Source: SAR86 cluster bacterium SAR86E
GTDB lineage: Bacteria; Pseudomonadota; Gammaproteobacteria; Magnimaribacterales; D2472
Length of the DNA: 64,000 nt
NCBI GenBank assembly: GCA_000307935.1
Contig: AMWX01000002.1
Location: forward strand, 204,571-268,570
Reading direction: 5' to 3'
Positions within the stretch are counted from its first letter, which is position 1; every line of letters starts with the position of its first letter. The notes beneath the pieces are model-generated. The model had not been told where the DNA came from and made no database searches. It was given only the letters and a program-made list of their open reading frames with translations. Shown in pieces: positions 46,001 through 55,113 of the stretch. A program made the translations under genes and the position numbers.

Positions 46001-47662
46001 ATGTCTAACAGAAAATTTTCAAAAAACTTGGTAGATGGCCCTCATCAGGCCGCTTCTCGATCTATGCTTAGAGGCGTTGGTTTCAAGACTGCTGATTTTT
46101 CAAAGCCGCTAGTTGGCATTGCATCTACATGGTCAAAAGTCACACCTTGCAATATGCACATCAACGAACTGGCAAGTCTAGTTGAGAATTCAATTGATGC
46201 ATCTGAATGCAAAGGAGTACTTTTTAACACTATTACTGTCTCAGATGGTATCTCTATGGGTACACAAGGAATGAAATATTCATTGGTATCAAGAGAAGTG
46301 ATTGCAGACTCCATTGAAACTGTAGTTGGCTGCCTTGGCTATGATGCTGTCGTGGCAATTGGTGGCTGTGATAAAAATATGCCAGGTGCACTTATGGGTT
46401 TAGCAAGACTAAACAGGCCATCGCTATTTATTTATGGAGGCTCAATAAAACCAAGCTCAATAAATACTGATTATGTAACCGTCTGTGAAAAAGTTGGAGA
46501 ATTTGCAAAGGGCTCAATTAGTGAAGAAGAGCTGATTGCAGTTGAAAAAATCTCAGTGAAAGGACCTGGGTCATGTGGTGGCATGTATACCGCTAACACT
46601 ATGGCATCAAGTATTGAAGCTCTTGGAATGAGCCTGCCAGGAAGTAGCAGTCAAGATGCTGTTTCTGATGATAAAAAACTTGATTGTCAGGCAGCCGGGG
46701 CCGCTATTAAAAATTTATTAGATAATGATATAAAACCAAGCGATATCATGACAAAAAAAGCTTTTGAGAATTCAATTGCTGTTGTTATTGCATTGGGAGG
46801 ATCAACAAATGCAGTATTGCATCTTATTGCAATGGCTCATTCTATAGGTGTTGATCTCTCATTAGATGATTTCACTAGAGTGGGAAAAATTACTCCTGTT
46901 CTTGCAGATATTAAGCCTTTTGGTGTTCACTTTATGTCAGAACTTAATGCGATAGGTGGAATTGCACCAATGATGAAAATGATGTTAGAAAATGGCTTGT
47001 TGCATGGTGAATGCTTAACTGTCACAGGTAAAACCTTAAAAGAAAACCTTAAAGAGATTAAGCCTTACCCTAAAAATCAAAAAATTATCTTACCTTTTTC
47101 TAAGCCCATCAAAGACTCTAGTCACTTAAGAATTTTATATGGCAACTTGGCTCCAAAAGGAGCAGTAGCAAAAATCACCGGTAAAGAGGGAACACTTTTT
47201 AAAGGAAGCGCAAAAGTATTCAATTCAGAAGAGCAGGGCTTGGAAGCAATTCTCGATAAGCAAATCAATGAGGGAGATGTGGTGGTTATAAGATATGAGG
47301 GACCTCAAGGCGGCCCAGGAATGAGAGAAATGCTTAAGCCCACTTCTGCAATTATGGGTCAAGGACTTGGAGATAAGGTTGCTTTTATTACTGATGGTCG
47401 ATTTTCAGGAGGCACCCATGGTTTTGTGGTGGGGCACATTAGTCCAGAAGCTCAAATAGGTGGCCCTATAGCCCTTATAGAAAATGGAGATGAAATTACT
47501 ATTGATGCTAATAAAGATATTTTATCTATCAATATTTCTGATGAGGAAATGAACAGAAGAAAAAAAAGCTGGAAAAATCCAAATTTATCCCCAAAAAAGG
47601 GTGTACTGGCTAAATACCAAAAGACTGTTCAGTCCGCTTCGCAAGGAGCGATTACTGATTAA
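46001..47662 (+). CDS. ilvD: Dihydroxy-acid dehydratase
   Basis: 553 residues. It dehydrates dihydroxy acids in isoleucine, valine and leucine synthesis. Seen: the N-terminus [21 protein letters not shown], cluster cysteines C50 (VTPCNMH), C123 (GGCDKNMPG) and C192 ([14 protein letters not shown]), and a C-terminal swivel domain with [15 protein letters not shown] and [16 protein letters not shown]. At 553 rather than about 615 residues, with Cys in all three places, it resembles the oxygen-tolerant [2Fe-2S] group more than E. coli IlvD; this is inference. It is followed by hemB after 5 bp. Confidence 0.95.
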   Translation: MSNRKFSKNLVDGPHQAASRSMLRGVGFKTADFSKPLVGIASTWSKVTPCNMHINELASLVENSIDASECKGVLFNTITVSDGISMGTQGMKYSLVSREVIADSIETVVGCLGYDAVVAIGGCDKNMPGALMGLARLNRPSLFIYGGSIKPSSINTDYVTVCEKVGEFAKGSISEEELIAVEKISVKGPGSCGGMYTANTMASSIEALGMSLPGSSSQDAVSDDKKLDCQAAGAAIKNLLDNDIKPSDIMTKKAFENSIAVVIALGGSTNAVLHLIAMAHSIGVDLSLDDFTRVGKITPVLADIKPFGVHFMSELNAIGGIAPMMKMMLENGLLHGECLTVTGKTLKENLKEIKPYPKNQKIILPFSKPIKDSSHLRILYGNLAPKGAVAKITGKEGTLFKGSAKVFNSEEQGLEAILDKQINEGDVVVIRYEGPQGGPGMREMLKPTSAIMGQGLGDKVAFITDGRFSGGTHGFVVGHISPEAQIGGPIALIENGDEITIDANKDILSINISDEEMNRRKKSWKNPNLSPKKGVLAKYQKTVQSASQGAITD

Positions 47663-47667
47663 CTGCT

Positions 47668-48663
47668 ATGATTGAAAGAAAGTATCCCCAAACAAGATTG
47701 CGCAGAACTCGAATGAAAGATTTTTTGAGGGATCTCGTTGCTGAAAATAATTTAACAACTAATGATTTAATTCAGCCCATATTTATAGCAGAACAATCAG
47801 AAAAGAAAATTGAGATACCTTCTATGCCATCTATTTATAGGCATAATTTGGACTCTCTTTATTGTGAAGTTGAGGAGTTATCAAATGCAGGCATTAAGAC
47901 AATTGCTATATTTCCTGCTATTGATTCAACACAAAAAGATGATCAGGGCTCTCAAGCTTTAAATGAAAATAATATAGTTTGTTTAGCGCTAAGGGGCTTG
48001 CATGAAAGATTTCCAGAGGTTGTTAAAATTGCTGATGTAGCCCTTGATCCATTTACAGATCATGGACACGACGGCCTAGTTAATAATGATGGAGAAATTG
48101 ATAATGATGCAACTCTTGTTTGCCTTCAGAATCAGGCGCTTCTTCTTGCTCAGTCTGGAGCTGATATTGTTGCTCCCTCGGACATGATGGATGGAAGAGT
48201 CCAAGCAATAAGAAGTACTCTTGAATCAAACTCTTTTACTAATACAATTATTTTATCTTATGCTGCAAAATATGCTTCAAGTTTTTACGGGCCATTTCGT
48301 GATGCCGTTGGATCTTCGACTAATTTAGGTAAATCAACAAAAAAATCATATCAAATGAACTTTGCTAACATAGATGAAGCCCTTCATGAAGTCGCTATGG
48401 ATATAAAGGAAGGTGCAGATATTGTGATGGTAAAACCTGGTACTGCCTACCTTGATGTAGTTCATGCCATAAAGGTAAATTTTCAAATACCCACATTTGT
48501 TTATCAAGTGAGTGGTGAATATTCAATGCTTCAATTAAGTATTGAGAAGGGGTGGCTTGATAAAGATGTTATGTTAGAATCTTTACTGTGTTGCAAAAGA
48601 GCTGGAGCTGATGCCATTCTTACCTACGCAGCAAAAGAAATATCATCGGAGTTAAATTCATGA
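47668..48663 (+). CDS. hemB: Delta-aminolevulinic acid dehydratase
   Basis: 331 residues. HemB joins two 5-aminolevulinate molecules to porphobilinogen for haem. Seen: RLRRTRMKDFLRDLVAENNL, ADVALDPFTDHGHDGLV near residues 125-141, SDMMDGRVQAIR near 172, SFYGPFRDAVGSS with the first catalytic lysine region just before, and MVKPGTAYLDVV near residue 252 with the Schiff-base lysine. The metal loop has Asp and His in place of the three cysteines of zinc enzymes, so it belongs to the Mg-dependent, Pseudomonas-like type. It overlaps trxA by 4 bp. Confidence 0.96.
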   Translation: MIERKYPQTRLRRTRMKDFLRDLVAENNLTTNDLIQPIFIAEQSEKKIEIPSMPSIYRHNLDSLYCEVEELSNAGIKTIAIFPAIDSTQKDDQGSQALNENNIVCLALRGLHERFPEVVKIADVALDPFTDHGHDGLVNNDGEIDNDATLVCLQNQALLLAQSGADIVAPSDMMDGRVQAIRSTLESNSFTNTIILSYAAKYASSFYGPFRDAVGSSTNLGKSTKKSYQMNFANIDEALHEVAMDIKEGADIVMVKPGTAYLDVVHAIKVNFQIPTFVYQVSGEYSMLQLSIEKGWLDKDVMLESLLCCKRAGADAILTYAAKEISSELNS

Positions 48664-48986
48664 GTGACAATGTCAAAGAAATTACATCTGCAAATTTTAC
48701 GCAAGAGGTTCTTGAGTCTGATCTGCCAGTCTTAGTGGATTTTTGGGCCGAATGGTGTGGTCCATGCAAGCAGCTGGCTCCTACAGTAGAAGAAGTTGCC
48801 AATGCAATGATTGGACAAGTGAAAATCTGTAAAATGGACGTAGACTCAAATCAAGATCTCGCAGTTCAATTTGGTGTAAGATCAATCCCAACTCTTTTGA
48901 TTTTTAAAAATGGTGAAGTTGCCTCAACTCAAATAGGCGCCATCAGTAAACAACAATTGGAGGATTTTATAGCAGCAGAAGTTTAA
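48660..48986 (+). CDS. trxA: Thioredoxin 1
   Basis: 108 residues, a single-domain cytoplasmic thioredoxin. The redox motif WCGPCK has C33 and C36; the cis-proline loop is SIPTLLIF. It reduces protein disulfides with electrons from thioredoxin reductase. It is translationally coupled to hemB by an ATGA overlap and lies 105 bp upstream of rho, the conserved trxA-rho order of Gammaproteobacteria. Confidence 0.97.
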   Translation: MSDNVKEITSANFTQEVLESDLPVLVDFWAEWCGPCKQLAPTVEEVANAMIGQVKICKMDVDSNQDLAVQFGVRSIPTLLIFKNGEVASTQIGAISKQQLEDFIAAEV

Positions 48987-49091
48987 AACTTTGCATCAAA
49001 CTGGAAAACGAATTATCATTTTCCATCTCAGCTTTATAGCTACCTATCGAATCTAAACCTTTTACCCCTTAACAAAACCAGAGATAAATTT
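48987..49091 (+). promoter_or_regulatory. rho leader region
   Basis: A 105-bp gap between trxA and rho. Its second half (about 49021-49072) is pyrimidine-rich, with several C-runs and few G's, the composition of a Rho-utilisation site. Rho autoregulates in a leader at this place in E. coli, so the same is plausible here. No intrinsic terminator hairpin is visible. Confidence 0.35.
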
Positions 49092-50372
49092 ATGAACCTT
49101 ACCGAAATGAAAGCCAAACCAATAAACGAATTGGTTGAAATTGCTGAAAGTTTAGGCATTGAAGATGTTGGAAGATTAAAAAAACAAGAAATTATTTTCA
49201 GAATTTTTAAACAACAAGCCAAAGAAGGAGTAGATATTTATGGCGGAGGAGTTTTAGAAATCTTAAATGATGGATTTGGATTCTTAAGATCTCCTGAGGG
49301 ATCTTATTGCTCCGGCCCAGATGATATTTATGTATCTCCAAGTCAGGTAAGAAAATTTAGCCTTAGAAAAGGAGATGAGATTCATGGGAAAATCAGGCCT
49401 CCAAAAGACAGTGAAAGATATTTTGCGCTAGTCTATGTAGACACAATTAACAAAGAAGCTCCAGAAAAAACAAAAAAGAAAATTCTTTTTGAAAACTTAA
49501 CACCACTTTTTCCAACATCGCGTTTAACGCTTGAGCAAGGCACTGGGTCTGCGGAGGATCTTTCCTCTAGAATTATTGATTTAGCCTCTCCCATCGGTAA
49601 GGGACAGCGTGGATTAATTGTTTCACCCCCAAAAGCTGGTAAAACACTAATGTTGCAAAGCATCGCTCATTCAATTACCAAAAATAACCCCGAAGTTGAA
49701 TTAATTGTGTTACTAATTGATGAAAGACCAGAAGAGGTAACAGACATGTCGAGAACTGTAAGAGGTGAGGTTGTCGCAAGTACATTTGATGAGCCGCCAA
49801 CAAGACATGTTCAGGTAGCAGACATGGTAATTGAAAAAGCTAAGCGACTTGTTGAACATAAAAAAGATGTTGTCATATTGCTTGATTCCATTACTAGATT
49901 GGGCCGAGCATATAATTCAGTCCAACCTGCTTCAGGAAAAATTCTTTCAGGTGGAGTAGACTCGAATGCTCTTGAAAGACCTAAAAGATTCTTTGGTGCT
50001 GCAAGAAACTTAGAAGAGGGCGGCAGCCTGACAATTATTGCAACCGCCCTAGTAGAAACGGGTTCTAAGATGGATGAAGTGATTTATGAAGAGTTTAAAG
50101 GTACTGGTAATATGGAGATCCACTTAGAAAGAAAAATTGCTGAAAAAAGAATATATCCTGCTATCAATATTAGACGCTCTGGAACTAGAAGAGAGGACCT
50201 GCTTACCAGCCCAGAAGAATTACAGCGTATGTTTATCCTAAGAAAGATTCTTGATGACATGGAAGACTCCCAAGCAATTGAATTTTTAATTGAAAGATTA
50301 AAATCATCTAAAACCAATGATGAATTTTTTAGCGCTATGAAAAGTGGCAACGGGAATGGTAAGAAAAAATAA
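49092..50372 (+). CDS. rho: Transcription termination factor Rho
   Basis: 426 residues. Hexameric RNA helicase that ends transcription at untranslated C-rich RNA. Seen: the N-terminal helix domain ([19 protein letters not shown]), the OB-fold RNA-binding [31 protein letters not shown] region near residues 57-82 (as [12 protein letters not shown] and following), Walker A PPKAGKT near residue 180, [14 protein letters not shown] near 210, and the R-loop [12 protein letters not shown]. All motifs are intact. The stop is 5 bp from the convergent hemD stop, with no terminator hairpin between. Confidence 0.98.
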   Translation: MNLTEMKAKPINELVEIAESLGIEDVGRLKKQEIIFRIFKQQAKEGVDIYGGGVLEILNDGFGFLRSPEGSYCSGPDDIYVSPSQVRKFSLRKGDEIHGKIRPPKDSERYFALVYVDTINKEAPEKTKKKILFENLTPLFPTSRLTLEQGTGSAEDLSSRIIDLASPIGKGQRGLIVSPPKAGKTLMLQSIAHSITKNNPEVELIVLLIDERPEEVTDMSRTVRGEVVASTFDEPPTRHVQVADMVIEKAKRLVEHKKDVVILLDSITRLGRAYNSVQPASGKILSGGVDSNALERPKRFFGAARNLEEGGSLTIIATALVETGSKMDEVIYEEFKGTGNMEIHLERKIAEKRIYPAINIRRSGTRREDLLTSPEELQRMFILRKILDDMEDSQAIEFLIERLKSSKTNDEFFSAMKSGNGNGKKK

Positions 50373-50377
50373 TTAAT

Positions 50378-51076
50378 TCAACTCAGAGATAGAGCTGCAT
50401 CTAACATATCTTGATCATGCGCAGACTCTGCTAGCAAGCAATTTTTAAAGCCCTGCTCAATAGAAAATTCTTTTATTCGTTTTGAGGGAACAACTAAAGA
50501 AATTTTTTGCATAGAATTATTTGGTAACTCCTTTATCAATACTCTTAAACTTTGAAGTGTATGAATTAGAATAACCAACTTATTTTCATCTTTAATTTGC
50601 ATAAAGTTAATTTCAGACTCATCGAGCAACGAGTAACAGGGAAATAGATCTATATCAGCATCAGTTAGAGAGAGTATGCGAGGTTTTTTTTGACCACAAA
50701 AAACTAAACATTTTTTATAACCTTTTTCTTTAAGCACACATGCCAAACCCTCAGAGTCAAAAGTTGGTGGAATTGATGAAGCAATACTGTGTTGCATCAA
50801 TGATTTTTGTGTTGCCAATCCAATTGAGAGAATAGACGCCTGATTATTTTTTAATAATATTTCTTTGGAATATTCAGCACCATATAAAACTGAAGATTGG
50901 CTGGTAAATATAAGAAGATCATATTTGCTTGAATGACTTATGTAATGTTTAGCTTTTTCAGAAGGCTGAATTTTTATAACTTTAGTTAATGGAATGTGAG
51001 TAAAACTACATTTATATTTTTGAAGCAATACATTTAATTTACGACCTAGATCTATAGGTCTAGTATTTATAATCAT
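50378..51076 (-). CDS. hemD: Uroporphyrinogen-III synthase (diverged)
   Basis: 232 residues. HemD cyclises hydroxymethylbilane with D-ring inversion. The sequence is poorly conserved, as usual for the family. The layout fits: an N-terminal INTRPIDLGRKLNVLLQKY, a central LIFTSQSSVLYGAEYS strand-helix, and SIGLATQKSLMQHSI near residue 100. Position is the strongest evidence, as it starts one base after the hemC stop. Rho faces it across 5 bp. Confidence 0.88.
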   Translation of the reverse strand: MIINTRPIDLGRKLNVLLQKYKCSFTHIPLTKVIKIQPSEKAKHYISHSSKYDLLIFTSQSSVLYGAEYSKEILLKNNQASILSIGLATQKSLMQHSIASSIPPTFDSEGLACVLKEKGYKKCLVFCGQKKPRILSLTDADIDLFPCYSLLDESEINFMQIKDENKLVILIHTLQSLRVLIKELPNNSMQKISLVVPSKRIKEFSIEQGFKNCLLAESAHDQDMLDAALSLS

Positions 51077-51988
51077 TTAGCGTTGGATAATTTCTTTTGC
51101 GCCATTGCGAATCAGTTTATTTATCAATTCCTCAAGAGCAATATTTTGATCCTTTAGTTTGAAGCTTATTCTTTCATTATAAACCTCATTACCACTCTGA
51201 TTGGAGAGTCTGACTTTTACCTCTGCATTTTGGTCATCAATTTTGCATAACACTGAAATAGGAGACAAACAATTTCCCTCTAATGAGGCTACAATTATTC
51301 TTTCAATTGCCGTTGCTTCATAAGTCAATTTATCATTAAGTAATTTAATCAAGTGACTCATGCTAGATGAAATTTTGCTTGAATTTATCTCTATACCAAT
51401 GGCACCTTGAGCAGCTGCTGGCAACATTTGCTCCTCTGTAAATAAATAACAGTTTTTATGCGAGATTTTTAATCGATTAAGTGCAGCTTTTGCAACAATC
51501 AAACCGTCGAGGTTATTAGTGTTTATTTTATTTATTCTGGTTTGAATATTTCCTCTGATTGGCACTATGTCCAAGTTAGAATTAATAGATAGTAACTGAG
51601 CTTTTCTTCTAGGTCCTGAGGTGCCAATTTTTAGGTTTTTTGATAAGTCATCTTTCGTTAAACCCTCTCTTAAAAGAAGAGCATCTCCAACTGCCTCCCT
51701 TGGTAAAGTTGCCGCTATAGTAAATTTAGGATTTATGAAGGCTGGTACATCTTTTAAGCTGTGAACCGCAATATCAGCAAGTCCTTGGTCTAACGCATTT
51801 TCCAATTTAGACACAAACAATCCCTTACCTCCAATCATATGCAAAGGTTTATCAGTAAGATCACCCTCAGATTCAATCTTAACGATTTCACAAACACATG
51901 CTGAATCATGAAGTTTAATTTTTTCTATGACTTCTTTTGTTTGCAGCATCGCAAGTGGTGATAGTCTCGTGGCTATTCTAATTTTCAT
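51077..51988 (-). CDS. hemC: Hydroxymethylbilane synthase
   Basis: 303 residues. It polymerises four porphobilinogens to preuroporphyrinogen. Seen: IRIATRLSPLAMLQTKEV, GGKGLFVSKLENAL, catalytic D80 in AVHSLKDVP, GTSGPRRKAQLL near residue 122, and the dipyrromethane-cofactor cysteine C240 in SLEGNCLSPI, where the common form is EGGCQVPI. Key residues are kept. The start overlaps rsmD by 4 bp and hemD follows directly, so rsmD-hemC-hemD is one transcript. Confidence 0.96.
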   Translation of the reverse strand: MKIRIATRLSPLAMLQTKEVIEKIKLHDSACVCEIVKIESEGDLTDKPLHMIGGKGLFVSKLENALDQGLADIAVHSLKDVPAFINPKFTIAATLPREAVGDALLLREGLTKDDLSKNLKIGTSGPRRKAQLLSINSNLDIVPIRGNIQTRINKINTNNLDGLIVAKAALNRLKISHKNCYLFTEEQMLPAAAQGAIGIEINSSKISSSMSHLIKLLNDKLTYEATAIERIIVASLEGNCLSPISVLCKIDDQNAEVKVRLSNQSGNEVYNERISFKLKDQNIALEELINKLIRNGAKEIIQR

Positions 51989-52533
51989 TGTAAAATTATA
52001 AGCCTCACATCTCCTATTGTTTTATCTTTTAAAATATTTTGTGTTTTACTGAATTCAAGTTCGGTATGCTTGCTAGTTTCAAGAAAGACTTTTCCACCCT
52101 CTCTTATTAGACCACTTTCATAAATTGTTTTTAACAAACTCTTATAATTAAGCTGATCGTATGGAGGATCTAAAAATATCAAATCAAACTTCCTTTTATT
52201 AATTTGTAACCATTTAAAAGCATCACTGCAAATAACCTGGATTTTTTTCTCATAACCTAGATGAGTGACATTTTTTAAAATATTTTTGTACAAAATTTTT
52301 TCTTTTTCCACAAATGTTACGTGTTCGGCACCTCTTGATAATGCCTCTAGACCTAAACCACCAGTGCCAGCAAATAAATCAAGACAAGATTTATTTTGTA
52401 ATTCAAACTGCAACCAACTGAACAATGTCTCTTTCGCTCTATCAGAGGTCGGTCTTAGAGCCGGCGAAGCTTTAAAAACTATTCGATAGCTCTTGTTTCT
52501 ACCTCCAATTATTCTTATGCTTGACGTGTTCAA
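51985..52533 (-). CDS. rsmD: 16S rRNA (guanine966-N2)-methyltransferase
   Basis: 182 residues. SAM-dependent methylation of G966 in the 16S rRNA P-site region. Seen: RIIGGRNKSYRI, LRPTSDRAKETLFSWLQ, the SAM-binding DLFAGTGGLGLEALSRGA near residues 55-72, and the catalytic LIFLDPPYDQ near residue 119. Length and motifs are standard. It leads the rsmD-hemC-hemD unit and is divergent from the flavin-reductase gene by 37 bp. Confidence 0.95.
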   Translation of the reverse strand: MNTSSIRIIGGRNKSYRIVFKASPALRPTSDRAKETLFSWLQFELQNKSCLDLFAGTGGLGLEALSRGAEHVTFVEKEKILYKNILKNVTHLGYEKKIQVICSDAFKWLQINKRKFDLIFLDPPYDQLNYKSLLKTIYESGLIREGGKVFLETSKHTELEFSKTQNILKDKTIGDVRLIILQ

Positions 52534-52570
52534 TTTTTAAAATTTTTAGTGAGTATAAATTATAACGCCT

Positions 52571-53035
52571 ATGCCTAAAGAACAATTTTTAATTGCAATG
52601 AGATTCTTGGCCTCATCAGTAAGTGTTATTTCAGCAAAAGACTCTGCCGGGAATCTTTATGCAATGACAGCATCATCTGTTACCTCACTGACCATGGATC
52701 CTCCATCAATTTTAGTTTGTGTTAATAATGGTGCTAGCATCCACGATACCCTTGTTCAGGAAAAAGTTTTTTGTATTAATATTTTAAAAAAATCACAGCA
52801 AGAAATTTCTAATTTATGCAGTTCTAAAAAACTTGAATCAGAAAGATTTAAAAATGATTTTTGGGATATTGATGAAACACCTTTTATTAAAGATGCTCAG
52901 TCAAATATTTTTTGCAAAGTAGATGAAACAGTCCCATATCATACTCACAAAATTGTTATTGCTAATGTGTTGCGTGCACAAAGCTCAGATACATTCAATA
53001 CATTGATGTATGCAGACGGAGGATACTTAGACTAG
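52571..53035 (+). CDS. Flavin reductase-like FMN-binding protein
   Basis: 154 residues, the whole being a flavin-reductase-like domain (HpaC/RutF type). Seen: FLASSVSVISAKDSAGNLYAMTASSVTSLTMDPPSILVCVN near the N-terminus, then a DTLVQEKVFCINIL segment, and a closing GGYLD. Such proteins supply reduced FMN or FAD to partner monooxygenases. No partner lies next to it, though the luciferase-like enzyme at 10.5 kb is a candidate. The stop abuts the ATG of the DUF4399 gene with zero spacing. Confidence 0.87.
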   Translation: MPKEQFLIAMRFLASSVSVISAKDSAGNLYAMTASSVTSLTMDPPSILVCVNNGASIHDTLVQEKVFCINILKKSQQEISNLCSSKKLESERFKNDFWDIDETPFIKDAQSNIFCKVDETVPYHTHKIVIANVLRAQSSDTFNTLMYADGGYLD

Positions 53036-53440
53036 ATGAGATATTTATTTTTTATTCTTTTTTCATTTTCACTGCAGGCAATAGAACTATCACCTAGCAC
53101 CGATAATGCTTCTGTGTATTTCATTTCTCCAAATAATGGAGAATCTGTCCCAAGTAAATTTAAAGTTCAATTTGGTTTAGAGAACTTTGGCATTGCTCCA
53201 GCTGGTATTCAAGTTATGCATTCAGGTCATCATCATCTAATTATCGACACTGATTTGCCTCCACTTAACCTACCAATACCAGCTGATAAAAACCATGTTC
53301 ATTTTGGGAAGGGGCAAACAGAGGTAGAGATTGAGTTAACAAAAGGGGAACACACACTGCAGTTGTTGTTAGGAGATTTTCGTCATATTCCCCATGACCC
53401 GCCAATTTTTTCAAAAAAAATTACGGTCAAGGTTAATTAG
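53036..53440 (+). CDS. DUF4399 periplasmic protein
   Basis: 134 residues with a signal peptide (MRYLFFILFSFSLQA). The mature domain matches DUF4399: VYFISPNNGESVPSKFKVQFGLENFGIAPAG, then SGHHHLIID, NHVHFGKGQTEVEIEL and THLQLLLGDFRHIPH-like HTLQLLLGDFRHIPHD. The many conserved histidines (HHH, HVHF, FRHIPH) could bind metal, which is speculation. The function of the family is unknown. It directly follows the flavin-reductase stop and ends 4 bp inside the convergent tetR gene. Confidence 0.85.
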   Translation: MRYLFFILFSFSLQAIELSPSTDNASVYFISPNNGESVPSKFKVQFGLENFGIAPAGIQVMHSGHHHLIIDTDLPPLNLPIPADKNHVHFGKGQTEVEIELTKGEHTLQLLLGDFRHIPHDPPIFSKKITVKVN

Positions 53441-54033
53441 AGCTCTAGAGACTGCTCAAGGAAAGATCGATAATCTTTCTTAACAACCGACATAGCTTCA
53501 CCCGCATTGCTATCTATTTCTGGTTCTATCTTCATATCGAGCAATCCAACAAGACCATGCATTAGCGCCCAAAATTTTATACATTTTTGACCAAGAGAAT
53601 CCTCAGAGATTCCAGGATAAAGATCTTTTAAAATTTGGACCAATTCTTCAAATGCACCTTGTGCTGCATCTAACAGCTCTGGAAATTCAACTTTATCAAT
53701 GACAGGGCTATGCATTAGATCATAGGTTTTTCTTTTTTCTAGCCCGAATTCAAGATATGCAAGACCCATTTCAAGAAACTTTTCTTTTGTAGATACGTTA
53801 TCTTTGAGATTAATTGCTGACCTTAATCGATCAGTTAATTCTTCAAAACCTCTCTTAGATACCTCTGCAAGAAGACATTCTTTTGTTTTAAAGTGCCTGT
53901 AGGGGGCCGTCTGAGAGACGCTCGCCTCTTTAGCAATAGATCTCAAGCTCATATGGTCATGGCCGCTCAATTCGCATACCTTACAAGCACTTAATATTAA
54001 TTCTTCTTTAAGATTACCGTGATGATATTTCAT
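53437..54033 (-). CDS. TetR/AcrR-family repressor of an efflux pump
   Basis: 198 residues. The N-terminal helix-turn-helix is clear (LRSIAKEASVSQTAPYRHFKTKECLLAEV at about residues 29-57), followed by a helical ligand-binding domain. TetR regulators beside RND pump genes usually repress them until a substrate binds. It is divergent from the MFP-RND pair across 84 bp that hold two copies of a palindrome, one starting 11 bp upstream of its own ATG, so it probably also represses itself. A third copy lies at the tolC-type gene at 17.9 kb. The inducer is unknown. Confidence 0.9.
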   Translation of the reverse strand: MKYHHGNLKEELILSACKVCELSGHDHMSLRSIAKEASVSQTAPYRHFKTKECLLAEVSKRGFEELTDRLRSAINLKDNVSTKEKFLEMGLAYLEFGLEKRKTYDLMHSPVIDKVEFPELLDAAQGAFEELVQILKDLYPGISEDSLGQKCIKFWALMHGLVGLLDMKIEPEIDSNAGEAMSVVKKDYRSFLEQSLEL

Positions 54034-54042
54034 AATTAATAT

Positions 54043-54063
54043 AATGTTGACAGTGAATACATT
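54043..54063. promoter_or_regulatory. Putative TetR operator 1 (tetR-RND intergenic)
   Basis: Core 54044-54063 reads ATGTTGACAGTGAATACATT; including the base before it, the dyad arms agree at 7 of 10 positions. It matches the tolC-promoter copy (17920-17939) at 17 of 20 bases and continues matching three to four bases beyond. It covers the -35 TTGACA of the pump promoter. Confidence 0.7.
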
Positions 54064-54074
54064 AAATATATACT
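54047..54074 (+). promoter_or_regulatory. Sigma70 promoter for the MFP-RND operon
   Basis: A perfect -35 TTGACA (54047-54052), a 16-nt spacer and a -10 TATACT (54069-54074, 5 of 6 to TATAAT). It lies 44 bp upstream of the MFP start codon and is overlapped by operator 1 and flanked downstream by operator 2, a typical repression layout. Confidence 0.7.
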
Positions 54075-54094
54075 ATGTTTACGCTGCTAACATT
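54075..54094. promoter_or_regulatory. Putative TetR operator 2 (tetR-RND intergenic)
   Basis: Reads ATGTTTACGCTGCTAACATT, 17 of 20 identical to the tolC-promoter copy. It starts exactly 31 bp (about three helical turns) after operator 1 and sits right after the -10 element, over the expected transcription start of the pump operon. Its own dyad is weaker than that of the other copies. Confidence 0.65.
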
Positions 54095-54117
54095 ATTAGC
54101 ATAGCATAATTAATTTT

Positions 54118-55110
54118 ATGAATAAATTTTTAAAACTAGCATTTTTTTTATTTATCGCTTTTGATCTTTCCTCTAATACATCTCTAGAAATCACTACCAT
54201 TGAGATTCAAGATTCTTTCAATACAACGCAGAGGTTTCCTGGAAAGATACTTCCATTAAATTATTCCAAGTTAGCTTTTGAAATTCCTGGCAAAATCCAG
54301 CAAGTCAAAATTGATATTGGAGATGCCGTAAAAAAGGGAGAAATATTAGCAGCTTTGGATCCTTCAGAAATGCAAGCTAATTTAAACCAGGCTCAAGCAA
54401 GATTTGATCTTGCAGAGCAAGCCTTGAAAAGGTTTAAAGATTTAAAATTAAAAGGATTTATCTCTAATCAAGAATTAGATCGAGCTAATTCTGAGTTTCT
54501 TATTGCAAAAGCACAAGTAGATTTATATTCAGTTAAATTAGAGCAGACTTTTATTCGCGCCCCATTTAATGGGTATATCCAAAATCGATTTCTTGACTCT
54601 GGAACAGTCATTAGTCCAGGGGCGCCAATCTTAGAAATTATTGATTCAACAATTGTTGAGGCACATGTTTCAGTGCCGAGCATTATTATTGAGGGCCTAA
54701 TTGAAGGAGAATCTTATAATTTTTTAATTGATAAAGAAATTTTCCCCGCAAAACTTAAGCGCTATACAAAAATGAGCAGCCAAGGATCAGACAATAGGCT
54801 CTGCATCTTTGAGTTCAATACTTTTATTAACCCTGGTTCTGTATCTTACTTGCAACTTCAGCAAGAAAAATCAATTATTGGTGCATGGGTTCCATTAAAG
54901 TCACTTTCGCAAGGCACACAGGGTTTATGGAATTTATACACAGTTTTAAAAGATGGAAATAATCAATTCAAGGTAGCAAAAGAAATTGTTGAATTAATTC
55001 ATGTTGAAGGAGATAACGCATATGTTACTGGAACTATATCAACTGGTGACATGGTTGTATCGGGTGGTGCTGAGAAGGTTATTGAGAACGAAATTTTAAC
55101 AGTTAATTAA
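54118..55110 (+). CDS. RND efflux periplasmic adaptor (membrane-fusion protein)
   Basis: 330 residues, an AcrA/HlyD-like adaptor linking an RND pump to an outer-membrane channel. A signal peptide is visible (about residues 1-20) without a lipobox Cys, so it may be held by its N-terminus rather than lipidated. Seen: lipoyl halves FPGKILPLNYSKLAFEIPGKIQQVKIDIGD-type (GKIQQVKIDIGDAVKKGEILAALDP) and FIRAPFNGYIQNRFLDSGTVI, separated by a short coiled-coil hairpin, then beta-barrel domains. It is 3 bp upstream of the pump gene. No outer-membrane factor gene is adjacent. Confidence 0.93.
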   Translation: MNKFLKLAFFLFIAFDLSSNTSLEITTIEIQDSFNTTQRFPGKILPLNYSKLAFEIPGKIQQVKIDIGDAVKKGEILAALDPSEMQANLNQAQARFDLAEQALKRFKDLKLKGFISNQELDRANSEFLIAKAQVDLYSVKLEQTFIRAPFNGYIQNRFLDSGTVISPGAPILEIIDSTIVEAHVSVPSIIIEGLIEGESYNFLIDKEIFPAKLKRYTKMSSQGSDNRLCIFEFNTFINPGSVSYLQLQQEKSIIGAWVPLKSLSQGTQGLWNLYTVLKDGNNQFKVAKEIVELIHVEGDNAYVTGTISTGDMVVSGGAEKVIENEILTVN

Positions 55111-55113
55111 ATT

